From NCBI RefSeq assembly GCF_937616625.2, contig NC_065576.1:28703128-28767127 (forward strand): a stretch of 64,000 nt of DNA. The letters are read 5' to 3'. The translations under genes were made by a program, and so were the position numbers. The stretch comes from Mercurialis annua (lineage: Eukaryota > Streptophyta > Magnoliopsida > Malpighiales > Euphorbiaceae). Shown piece after piece: positions 20,513 through 32,261 of the stretch. Each line of letters begins with the position of its first letter. Position 1 is the stretch's first letter. The notes under the pieces were generated by a model. The model was not told where the DNA came from. It ran no database searches and saw nothing but the letters and a program-made list of their open reading frames with translations.

Positions 20513-23472
20513 TGTAATATCCCGTAAAATTTTGAATTTATTTTGTTAATTTCCGACGTGGTTCCGGATGTGTTTTGAGGGGTATTTGAAGTTTCGTAGA
20601 TTTTCGTGGTTCGATTCGTTTTGGTTCGGTTTTAAAAAAAAAAGATTTTTCTTCTTTGGTTTGTGGTTCAACCGTAGTGGTTGAACCACTTCCGTTTGAC
20701 TCAGGTCTCAATCGAGACCTGAGGAAAAACGTTAGTTCTCGTTCGAGAATCCAAGGATTCTCGAACGAGAATCCATTTGCAGGCCTGGTCTCGTTCGAGA
20801 CCAGGCCATTCTCGAACGGGAATCAGGCCTGAAGGGCCATTCCCGTTCGAGAACCATTTGTTCCCGTGGACCCTTTCGTTTGGCCCACTTCGAACTCGTT
20901 TACGGCTCACTTCCCTACGTTATTTTAAATCGGTTTCTTTATATAAAACCTAGATCACGCTGCAAGGTAGCCCTAGCCACTTTTCTTTCGTTCTTTCGCT
21001 GAGAAACGTAGCTGTAATCATCCTCCAAAGTTGCTGCTCGGGTAAGCTCCTTTGTTCATCAAATTTCCAGATTTTTGCCTTAATCGACATCTCAGTGTTT
21101 TTGATCGTTCTCTCTCGTTTCTAGATCGAAACTGATTCCGTTTGATCTCAGACGTTCTAGACTCCCATACCTTCGATTCCCTATCTCAGTTTTGTCAAAC
21201 GGTACGTAATCGATCCCGTTTCAATCGCCGTACGGTTTCCGTTTTAAAGCTTTATAAATTCTGTTTTGAGTTTGTATGTTTACTGCCGATGGCTTTTCCT
21301 TTCATTGGCGTTGCATTCATTGTTATTTATGGTTTTAGACCTCCAAGGATCTTAAATATTCAAAACTAAGTTGTTGGGTTGTGTTGTTTTTGGTTTGATT
21401 CTTCGTCGCTTGAGATTGAATCTTACCGTGTTGAGTAATGAAGTTACTGTCTTCAATTCTTGAGTTTGGTTTAGGATCATGTTGCAATTTGATTAAGTTT
21501 AGATTGATGAGAGTTAGTTTCATGATTTTAGTTTAGTGTTGATTCATGATTTGTTTGGTTTAGCTACTGTTCTTAATTTCATGATTCTGTTTGTTGGTAG
21601 TCATGGCTTAGGCGGGTTTTGTTGGATTCAAATTGAAGGGGATGGCTTTTTAGCCATTATAGTCACCATATTACTCTTCTTAAATTAAGTTGATGCTTAA
21701 GGTTATTATAAATTGATTTTGTTTTAATTATAACCTTTGAATCTCGATTTGATATAAAATTAGTAAAGTGTAAACAATAAGTGTTTTATAATTTAAGTTA
21801 AATAATTACTCGGGTAATTATATTTTGGGTTTCGAATATTAAAGTGGCTAAATTACAATTTAGACCCCTAAACGTTTTAAAACTTATTTAACTTAAGTAT
21901 TGATTAGTAACTTATTATTTTGATTTAATTATAAACAAAAAAAGCAATTAAATTGATTTTGGATATCAATTTGGCTAAAGCACAATTTCGTCCTAATTGG
22001 TAAAAGTACAGTTTAGCCCCTAATTGGTTAAAGTACAATTTAGTCCCTAAACTTCTATTAACTTAAAATGATTAAGTTTTGATTTGTAACTTGGGTTACT
22101 TAGAATTGAAGTTATTGAGTTCCGTTTTTAAAATGAATTATTATTTTGTTAATTTATTTTATAAATATAAACTTGGGTTTATATTTGATAAACGTTTTGA
22201 ATCGGGTTAGACTTGGGTCGCCCGACAAGTGAGGTTAGCTTGGTAGTTTATGATAACTCGGCTAACCCACTATTTGGAAATTATTTATTATTTAAAGTTA
22301 CTAAATAATATTTATAAATTGAATTTTAAGCGAGAACTCAATAGACTTATTTAAATTGGGCTTTATTTACCTAATGGGTATTATTTGTGTGTGCTTTGGA
22401 TTGTTATTCCGACGTGTTATTCGTGCTAGTCCTATGTGGTGTCTAGTACTCTTTAGAGTTAGGGTCTGATTTTAATAATTATTTTATTTGTCTAGACTCG
22501 TCTACTGTTCGTGCTTCAGAGGCGAACCCGAGTTAGTTGCTTGCCGGTATTTCACGTGGATTAGCAAGCAGTGAGTTTATATTTACTATTTACCGCTTTA
22601 TTAAGTAAATTGTTATTTTAATATTAAATATATATACTGTACGTATATTTCGAACTGTTTTTATATTATGGCTCTTAGTTGGAACATGCTACCTAATGGG
22701 CATCATTAGGACTGTGTGCGCACCGGTATTGATCTGGGTAAAGTATACATGGAAATATGGTAACTCGGTGTGAGCGTAGCTCTCGGGACCAGGTAGAGTA
22801 ACTCGGTGTAGCTCAGCTCTCGGGACTCTGGTATAAGTGTGGTTAGTGGTAACTCGGTGTAGCTCAGCTCTCGGGACCAGACCTATTGGATTATGATTAT
22901 TATTTTAGAATTGTGGATTAGGGTTCCAACTATTATCTGTAATATCGTTATTAAATGTTTTAAACGTTTTAAAGGTTTTCCACTTAATAAATGTAAATAG
23001 TGGTATGAACTCATCTCAGTATATCTGACCCCGTTGTTTTCCCAATTTTTCCCAGGGTTATGATCTGAGAGAGTCTGGTGATCTCCGCATTTACTTTTCC
23101 TCGGAGGTTCCATTTATTTTGATAAACTGTCAAACTATTTATTCTTAGACCGCAGTAGTTGACTAGACGTCTTTATTATTGTTACAGTTGTTTGTCGGAT
23201 TGGTCTGACTGGTTATATTGCTCTGGCATGTTATGTATTTATTTCGGATTATTTATGTTATGCCTATTTTAGACCCAAATTTGAATAAGCATGTTATATT
23301 AACTGTTGATTATTATAATTGCTAGTTTAGGCTGAAGTCTCGGTTGCCCCCGAGCATTGGTTTTCTGCAGGTTTATGTGTTTATGAATTAAATGAAAGGC
23401 TAGCTACGGGTTTCGGTACTACATTACCCATACCCTAGCGCCGGTCGCGATTCATGAAAATGGGTCGTGACA
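20513..23472 (+). repeat. 3' LTR of element B
   Basis: 2,960 bp, nearly identical to 10265-13248. It has one fewer 22-bp palindromic unit and a perfect TATATAAAA box at 20940-20948. The palindrome CCTGGTCTCG/CGAGACCAGG is perfect here, whereas one arm is mutated in the 5' LTR. Confidence 0.95.
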
Positions 23473-23477
23473 TAAAC

Positions 23478-24451
23478 CCTATTAGTTATCTTCTCAAATT
23501 CAAATGGAAACCCATCCCCGCCATCACTATTTGTTGTAAACATACATGAAACTATAACCTGAAATTAAACCTAAGTCTTGATTCTCTTATTAACACAAAC
23601 AATTATTCTTAAAACTTGACCAACTAACAAGATACAATATCAAGAACATATTACAGAAACCATGGCGATCAAGAATCCAACTACGGAAGCTACATAATTG
23701 CAAAACAGAATAATACTACGCGGAATTACGATGAAACGGCAGCGACTATATCGTATTGAATTATGTACCGTTTTGACGAAAACAAAGATGAGAATTGTAG
23801 GGAATGAGTCTACAATCTCCGGGATCAAACGGTTCTGATTTCGATCTAGAAACGAAAGAGCACGAATCAAATAATGAAAGTGACGATAATGGCTAAAACT
23901 GGAAATGAATAACGATTGAACTTACCGGAACTTGCTCGAACGGAATTGGGGTTTAAGTTTAATGAAGTTCAGATTATACCAAAGAGGAATGGCAGCTAGG
24001 TTTGTTAAGAAAAGAATGAAATTTTAGGTTAAAAAAGAAAACAAAGAAGAAATGTGAAGTCAGTAAACTGTATATGAAGGAAGGAAGATGAAGTTTGGGT
24101 ATTTGCTGCTATCTCATAATTAATAGCATGGCTTATTAAATAACTAAATGGGCTTATTTATTCTTACAAAAAGAATAAGCCTTATCACGTTGATCCAATT
24201 CATAAGGCATACATGGGTCTTCACTTTTCATGCATTCATATTCTTTTCCTTCTCTTTTTTCTTCTTTTAAATTTAATAATACACACTAAACACGAATCGG
24301 ACCACGATTGAATCAACGAGCGACTCAAATAAAATTAAATAAAAATATATAATAATAATAATAATAAATAATAAATTACTTAAAACTTGACGGAATGCAA
24401 AAATTTATAATTAAAGTTAAAAAAAATAATTTAAAAATACGGGATATTACA
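23478..24451 (-). repeat. 5' LTR of element A, second part
   Basis: Continues A's LTR after the second TAAAC (23473-23477) and ends GGGATATTACA at 24451. It retains a 51-bp stretch (about 23806-23860) that is deleted in the 3' LTR. The corresponding segment is also recognisable in B's LTR (10885-10935), so the deletion is in the 3' LTR. Confidence 0.95.
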
Positions 24452-25801
24452 CGTTCGAATTTGTTTCGTAACGTTTTAAACGTTTGGATTAAATAGCTAA
24501 AAAGGAGAAACATTAGGATTTGTTTATTAACGTTTTAAACGTTTGGCTTAAATAGCTAAAAGGGTGAAACGTTAGGATTTGTTTCATAACGTTCTAAACG
24601 TTTGGCTTAAATAGCTAAAAAGGTGAAACGTTAGGATTTGTTTTGTAACGTTTTAGACGTTTGGATTTGTTTAGTAAAGTTTTAAACGTTTCGCTTAAAT
24701 ATCTAAAAAGGTGAAACATTAGGATTTGTTTCGTAACGTTTTAAACGTTTGGATTTGTTTCGTAATGTTTTAAAGGTTTGGATTGAATCGCTAAAGTGGT
24801 GAAAAGTTAGAATTTGTTTCGTAACGTTTTAAACGTTTGACTTAAATAGTTAAAAAGGTGAAACATTAGGATTTGTTTGGTAACGTTATAAACGTTTGGA
24901 TTTCTTTTGTAACTTTTTACACGTTTGCATTAAATAGCGAAAACGGTGAAACTTTTGGATTTTTTTCGTAACGTTTTAAACGTTTGGCTTAAATAGCTAA
25001 TAAGGTGAAACGTTAGGATTTGTTTCGTAACGTTTTAAATGTTTGGATTTGTTTCATAACTTTTTAACGTTAGGACTAGTTTCGTAACATTTTAAACGTT
25101 TCGCTTAAATCGCTAAAAAGGTGAAACATTTGGATTTGTTTCGTAACTTTTTAAACGTTTGGCTTAAATAGCTAAAAAGATAGAACGTTCGAATTTGTTT
25201 CGTAACGTTTTAAACGTTTGGAATAAATAGCTAAAAAGGAGAAACATTAGGATTTGTTTATTAACGTTTTAAACGTTTGGCTTAAATAGCTAAAAGGGTG
25301 AAACTTTAGGATTTGTTTCATAACGTTCTAAACGTTTGGCTTAAATAGCTAAAAAGGTGAAACGTTAGGATTTGTTTTGTAACGTTTTAGACGTTTGGAT
25401 TTGTTTAGTAAAGTTTTAAACGTTTCGCTTAAATATCTAAAAAGGTGAAACATTAGGATTTGTTTCATAACTTTTTAAACGTTTGGATTTGTTTCGTAAT
25501 GTTTTTAAAGGTTTGGATTGAATCGCTAAAGTGGTGAAAAGTTAGAATTTGTTTCGTAACGTTTTAAACGTTTGGCTTAAATAGTTAAAAAGGTGAAACG
25601 TTAGGATTTGTTTGGTAACGTTATAAACGTTTGGATTTCTTTTGTAACTTTTTACACGTTTGCATTAAATAGCGAAAACGGTGAAACTTTTGGATTTTTT
25701 TCGTAACGTTTTAAACGTTTGGCTTAAATAGCTAATAAGGTGAAACGTTAGGATTTGTTTCGTAACGTTTTAAATGTTTGGATTTGTTTCATAACTTTTT
25801 A
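24452..25801. repeat. Higher-order duplication in the satellite (period about 734 bp)
   Basis: 24452-25066 is repeated almost exactly at 25186-25801, far more similar than neighbouring monomers, including shared odd variants such as TTTGTTTATTAACG and GATTGAATCGCTAAAGTGG. Adding 1-43 to the left, the match begins at 25148. The offset is 734-735 bp. Confidence 0.9.
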
Positions 25802-28800
25802 AACATTTGGCTTAAATTGCTAAAAAGGTGAAACGTTAAGATTTGTTTTATAACGTTTTTAATGTTTGGCTTAAATAGCTAAAAAGGTGAAACGTTTGGA
25901 TTTGTTTTGTAAACTTTTAGACATTTGGCTAAATATCTAAAAAGATGAAATGTTTGTATTTGTTTCGTAACGTTTTAAACGTTTGGCTTAAATAGCTAAA
26001 AAGGAGATAGGTTATGATTTATTTTGTAACGTTTTAAAAGTTTGGCTTAAATAGCTTAAAAGGTGAAACGTTAGGATTTGTTTCATAATGTTCTAAACGT
26101 TTGGCTTAAATACCTAAAAAGGTGAACCGTTAGGATTTGTTTTGTAACTTTTTAGACGTTTGGATTTGTTCCGTAACGTTTTAAACGTTTGGCTTAAATA
26201 TCTAAAAAGGTGAAACGTTAGGATTTGTTTCATAACGTTTTAAACGTTTGGATTTGTTTCGTAATATTTTGAAGGTTTGGATTAAATCTCTAAAGAGGTG
26301 AAAAGTAAGAATTTGTTTCGTAACGGTTTACACATTTGGCTTAAATCACTAAAAAGGTGAAACATAAGAATTTGTTTCGTAACGTTTTAAACGTTTGGAT
26401 TTACTTCGTAACATTTTAAACGCTTGAATTTGTTTTGTAACGTTTTAAACGTTTTGCATAAATTGCTTAAAAGGTAGAACGTTTGGATTTGTTTTGTAAA
26501 GTCTTAAACGTTTAAATTAAATCGCTAAAAAGTTGAAACGTTAGGATTTGTTTCGTAACATTTTAAACGTTTGGCTTAAATTGCCAAAAAGGTGAAATGT
26601 TAGGATTTGTTTCGTAACGTTTTAAACGTTAGGCTTAAATAGCTAAAAAGGTGAAATGTTAGGATTTGTTTTGTAACGTTTTAAACGTTTGGATTTGTTT
26701 TTTATTGTTTGAAACGTTTGGATGTGTTTCATAACGTTTGAAACGTTTGGATTAAATCGGTAAAAAGGTGAAATGTTTTAAACGTTTGGCTTAATTCGCT
26801 AAAAAGGTAAAATGTTAGGATTTGTTTCGTAACGTTTTAAACCTTTGGCTTAAACAGCTAAATAGGTGAAATGTTAGGATTTGTTTCATAACGTTTTAAA
26901 CGTTTGGATTTGTTTCATAATGTTTTAAACGTTTGGCTTAAATCTCTAAGAAGGTTAAACATTAGGATTTGTTTCGTAAGGTTTTTAATGTTTGTATTAA
27001 ATTGCTAAAAATGTGAAACATTAGGATTTGTTATGTGACGTTTTAAACGTTTGGATTTGTTTCGTAACGTTTTAAACGTTTGACTTAAATAGCTAAAAAG
27101 GTGAAACATTATGATTTGTTTCGTAGCGTTTTAGACATTTGCATTTTATTCGTAACTTTTTAAACGTTTGGCTTAAATAGCTAAAAATGTAGAACGTTTG
27201 GATTTGTTTCGTAATGTTATAAACCTTTGGATTAAATCGCTAAAAATGTAAAACGTTAGGATTTGTTTCGTAACATTTTAAACGTTGAGCTTAAATCGCT
27301 GAAATGGTGAAATATTAGGATTTCTTTCGTAACATTTTAAACGTTTGGCTTAAATCGCTGAAAAGGTGAAATATTAGGATTTCTTTCGTAACATTTTAAA
27401 CGTTTGGTTTAAATAGCTAAAAAGGCTAAAAGTTAGTATTTGTTTTGTAACATTTTAAACTTTTGGATTTGTTTCGTAACGTTTTAAACGTTTGGCTTAA
27501 ATTGCGAACAAAGTGAAACGTTAGGATTTATTTCGTAACGTTTTAAACGTTTGGATTTGTGTCATAACGTTTTAAACGTTTGTATTAAATTGCAAAAGAG
27601 GTGAAACGTTAGAATTTTTTTCGTAACGTTTTAAACGTTTGGCTTGAATAACTAAAAAGGTGAAATGTTAGTATTTGTTTTGTTACGTTTCAAACGTTTG
27701 GATTTGTTTCGTAACATTTTAAACGTTCGGCTTAAATAGCTAAAAAGGAGAACGTTTGGATTTGTTTCGTAACGTTTGGCTTATATCGCTAAAAAGGTGA
27801 AACGTTTTGATTTGTCTTGTAACATTTTAAACGTTTGGATTAGTTTCTTTACATTTTAAATATTTGACTTAAATCGCTAAAAAAGTTAAACATTATGATT
27901 TGTTCAGTAACGTTTCAAACCTTTTTTCTCAAACGCTAAAAAGATAAAAAAATGTTAGGATTTCGTTTGTAACGTTTTAAACGTTCTGATTTGCTTCGTA
28001 ACGTTGTAAACATTTGGCTTAAATAGCTTAAAAGGTGAAAGTTTTAGATTTGTTTCGTAACGTAATAAATGTTTGACTTAAATAGCTAAAAAGGTGAAAC
28101 GTTAGTATTTGTTTCGTAACGTTTTAAACGTTTGGATTTGTTTCATAACGTTTTAAACGTTTGGCTTAAATCGCTATAAAGGTGAAACGTTAGGATTTGT
28201 TTCGTAACATTTTAAACGTTTGGATTAGTTTCGTAACGTTTTAAACGTTTGGATTAAATCGCTAAAAAGGGGAAACGTTTGGATTTGTTTCGCAACGTTT
28301 TAAACGTGTGAATTTGTTTTTATAACGTTTTAAACATTTGGCTTAAATCTCAAAAAAGGAGAAACGTTAGTATATGTTTTGTAACTTTTTAATGTTTGGC
28401 TTAAATTGCTAAAAATGTGAAACTTTACGATTTGTTTCGTAACGTTTTAAACGATTGAATTAATTTCGTAACGTTTTAAACGTTTGTCTTAAATCGCTAA
28501 AAAGGTGAAACGTTTGGATTTGTTTTTGTAACATATTAAACGTTTGGCTTAATCGCTAAAAAGGTGAAAAGTTAGGATTTGTTTCGTATTGTTTTAAACG
28601 TTGGGCTTAAATCGCTAAAAAGATGAAACCTTAGGATTTTTTCATAACGTTTTAAACGTTTGGCTTAAATAGCTTAAAGAAGAAATGTTAGATTTGTTTC
28701 GTAACGTTTTAAACGTTTGGAATTGTTTCGTAACGTTTTAAACGTTTGGATTAAATCGCTAAAGAAGTGAAACGTTAGTTTTTGTTTCATAACGTTTTAA

Positions 28801-31800
28801 ACGTTTGGCTTAAATCGCTAAAAGGGTGAAACATTAGGATTTGTTTCGTAACGTTTTAAACGTTTGGATTTGTTCGTAACATTTTAAACGTTTGACTTAA
28901 ATAGCTAAAAAAAGTGAAACGTTATGATTTGTTTCGTAAAGTTTTAAACGTCTAGAATTGTTTTGTAACTTTTTAAACGTTTGGCTTAAATAGCTAAAAA
29001 TATAGAACGTTCGGATTTGTTTCGTAACGTTTTAAACCTTTGGATTAAATTGCTAAAAAGGTGAAACGTTAGGATTTGTTTTGTAACATTTTAAACGTTT
29101 GGCATAAATCGCTGAAAAGGTGAAATCTTAGGATTTGTTTCGTAACGTTTTAAACGTTTGGCTTAAATAGCTAAAAAGGTGATACGCTAGGATTCGTTTC
29201 GTAACGTTTAAACCGTTTGAATTTGTTTCATAACGTTTTAAACGTTTGGGTTAAATCGCTAAAGAGGTGAAACGTTAGAATTTGTTACGTAACGGTTTAA
29301 AAGTTTGGCTTGAATAGCTAATAAGGTGAAACCTTAGTATTTGTTTTGTAACGTTTTAAACGTTTGGATTTGTTTTGTGAGGTTCTAAACTTTCGGCTTA
29401 AATAGCTAAAAAGGGGAAATTTTTGGATTTGTTTTGTAACGTTTGACTTAAATCGCCAAAAAGGCGAAACATTTTGATTTGTCTCATAACGTTTTAAACA
29501 TTTGGATTTGTTTCATAATATTTTAAACGCTAAAAAGGTTAAACATTATGATTTGTTTTGTAATGTTGTAAACGTTTGGCTAAAATTGCTAAAAAAAGTG
29601 AAACGTTCGGATTTGTTTCGTAATGTTTTAAACGTTTGGCAAAATTAACTAAAAAGGTGAAAGTTTTGGATTTGTTTGGTAACGTAATAAACGTTTGTCT
29701 TAAATAGCTAAAAACGTGAAACTTTAGGATTTGTTTCGTAACGTTTTAAACGTTTGGATTAGTTTCATAATGTTTTAAACGTTTGGCTTAAATCACTAAA
29801 AAGGTGAAACGTTTGGATTTGTTTTCAAAATGTGTAAAACGTTTGGCTTAAATTGCTTAAAAGGTGAAACGTTAGTATTTGTTTCATAACGTTTTACACG
29901 TTTGGCTTAAATCGCTAAAAAGGTGAAACATTAGGATTTGTTTCGTAACATTGTAAACGTTTGGATTAGTTTCGTAATGTTTTAAATGTTTGTCTTAAAT
30001 CGCTGAAAAGGGGAAACGTTTGGATTTGTTTTCGAAATGTGTAAACGTTTGGCTTAAATTGGTAAAAACGGAAAACGTTATGATTTGTTTTATAATGTTT
30101 TAAACCTTTGGCTTAAATCGCTAAAAAGGTTAAACGTTAGGATTTTTCTTTCGTAACATTTTAAACGTTTTCCTTAAATTGCTAAAAAGGTTAAATGTTA
30201 GGATTTGTTTCATAACGTTTTAAACATTTGGCTTTAATAGCTAAAAAGATGAAACGTTAGTATTTGTTTTGTAACGTATTAAACGTTTAGATTTGTTTCG
30301 TAACGTTATAAACGTTCGGCTTAAATAGCTAAAAACGGGAAATATTTGGATTTGTTTCGTAACGTTTTGCTTAAATCGCTAAAAAGGGGAAATATTTTTA
30401 TTTGTCTCGTAACATTTTAAACTTTTGTATTTGTTTCGTAACGTTTTAAACATTTACTAAAATCGCTAAAAACGTGAAACGTTATGATTTCTTTAGTAAT
30501 GTTTTATACGTTTGGCTAGAATCGCTAAAAAGGTGAAATGTTAGGATTTGTTTTGTGAAGTTTCAAACGTTCGCGTTTGTTTCGTAACGTTTTAAACGTT
30601 TGGCTTAAATAGCTAAAACGGTGAAAGTTTTGGATTTGTTTCGTAACGTAATAAACGTTTGGCTTAAATAGCTAAAAAGGTGAAACGTTAGGATTTCTTT
30701 CATAACGTTTTAAACGTTTGGATTTGTTTTGTAACGTTTTAAATGTTTGGCTTAAATCGCTAAAAAGGTGAAACATTAGGATTTGTTTGGTAACGTTGTA
30801 AACGTTAGGATTAGTTTCGTAACATTTTAAACGTTTCGCCTAAATCGCTAAAAAAGTGAAATATTTGGATTTTTTTCGTAACGTTTTAAATGTTTGGATT
30901 TGTTTTCGTAACGCTTTAAACATTTTTCTTAAATCGCTAAAAAAGTGAAACGTTGGGATTTGTTTAGTAACGTTTTAAACGTTTGGCTTAAATCTCTAAA
31001 AAGGTGAAACGTTAGTATAAATTTTGTAGCGTTTAAATGATTGGCTTAAATTGCTAAAAAGGTGAACCATTACGATTTGTTTCTTAATGTTTTAAGAGTT
31101 TGGATTAATTTCATAACGTTCTAAACGTTTGGCTTAAATAGCTAATAAGGTGAAACGTTTGGATTTTTTTCTTAACGTTTTAAAGATTTTGCTTTAATCG
31201 CTAAAAACGTGAAACGTTAGGATTTATTTCGTAACGTTTTAAACGTTTGGATTAAATCGCTAAAAAGGTGAAACCTTAGGATTTTTTTCGTAACATTTTA
31301 AACGTTTGGCTTAAATCGCTAAAAGGGGAAACGTTTAGATTTGTTTCGGAACGTTTTAAACGTTTGGATTTGTTTTGTAACGTTTTACACGTTTGGATTA
31401 AATTGTTAAAGAGGTAAAATTTTAGGATTTGTTTCATAACGTTTTAAAAATTTAGCTTAAATTGCTAAAAAGGTGAAAAATTAGAATTTGTTTCGTAACG
31501 TTTTAAACGTTTGGATTTGTTCGTAACGTTTTAAACATTTGGCTTAAATAGCTAAAAAGGTGAAACGATATGATTTGTTTCGTAACGCTTTATACGTTTG
31601 GATTTGTTTCGTAACTTTTTATATGTTTGGCTTAAATAGCTAAAAAGGTAGAACATTTGGATTTTTTTTGTAATGTTTTAAACGTTTGAATTAAATCGCT
31701 AAAAGGTGAAACATTAGGATTTGTTTCGTAACGTTTTAAACGTTTGGTTTAAATTGCTAAAAAGGTGAAATCTTAGGATTTGTTTCGTAACATTTTAGAC

Positions 31801-32261
31801 GTTTGTCTTAAATAGCTAAAAAGGTGAATCGTTTGAATTTGTTTCGTAACGTTTTAAACGTTTCGATTTGTTTTCATAATGTTTTAAATGTTTGTCATAA
31901 ATAGCTGAAAAGGTAAAACGTTAGGATTTGTTTCGTAACATTTTAAACGTTTGGATTTGTTTCATAACGTTTTAAACGTTTGGATTAAATCGCTAAAAAG
32001 GTAAACGTTATAATTTGTTTCATAACATTTTAAACGTTTGGCTTAAATCGTTAAAAAGGTGAAACATTAGGAATTATACTGTAATGTTTTAAATGTTTGG
32101 ATTTGTTTCTTTACGTTTTAAACGTTTGGCTTAAATAGATAAAAGGGTGAAATGTTATTATTTACTTCGTAACATTTTAAACGTTTTGATTTGTTTCGTA
32201 ACGTTTTATACGTTTTTCTTAAATAGCTAAAAAGGTAGAACGTTTGGATTTGTTACGTAAC
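24452..32261. repeat. Satellite array, main block (about 59-bp monomer with 29-bp short form)
   Basis: About 7.8 kb of head-to-tail repeats. The long unit runs GTAACGTTTTAAACGTTTGG, then CTTAAATAGCTAAAAAGGTG, then AAACGTTAGGATTTGTTTC, about 59 bp. A short unit of about 29 bp omits the middle segment (CTTAAAT...GTTAGG). The two forms are interspersed, often as long-short pairs of about 88 bp. The core CGTTTTAAACG is a near palindrome. Copies differ by roughly 5-20 percent. No gene; short open frames are chance. It could be a pericentromeric, centromeric or other heterochromatic satellite. Confidence 0.97.

Larger units (their letters stand above)
10265..23472 (+). mobile_element. Element B: Tekay/Del-type chromovirus, full length, nested in A
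   Basis: Plus-orientation LTR retrotransposon inserted in A's 5' LTR, with TAAAC duplicated at both ends. LTRs are 10265-13248 and 20513-23472; primer site 13253-13264; gag-pol 13590-20396; polypurine tract 20502-20512. Its polyprotein is close to that of A, but much of the LTR is different sequence, so A and B are different subfamilies. LTRs differ by about a dozen substitutions over 2.96 kb plus a 22-bp repeat-unit change and a poly-A length change, so insertion is recent. Gag is interrupted by a hAT-like element and one stop. Pol is uninterrupted. Confidence 0.95.
44..24451 (-). mobile_element. Element A: Tekay/Del-type Ty3/gypsy chromovirus, full length, with nested insertions
   Basis: Complete LTR retrotransposon in minus orientation. 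LTRs are 44-2933 (3' LTR) and 8322-10264 plus 23478-24451 (5' LTR, split by element B). On the coding strand the LTRs start TGTAATATCCCG and end GTCGTGACA. The element is flanked by a perfect 5-bp duplication CGTTC (39-43 and 24452-24456). Internal parts on the coding strand are: primer site for initiator Met tRNA (8306-8317), gag-pol (7962 down to 3052), and a polypurine tract against the 3' LTR. Domain order protease-RT-RNase H-integrase plus a chromodomain-like tail places it in Ty3/gypsy chromoviruses, most like Tekay/Del. The coding frame is broken in three places, so this copy is probably not autonomous. LTR similarity implies recent insertion. Confidence 0.95.

Noticed and set aside
24452..32261. 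Regular short repeats with variable parts, superficially like a CRISPR array
   Set aside because: Monomers are contiguous, degenerate and lack unique spacers. The setting is a plant genome, so this is satellite DNA.
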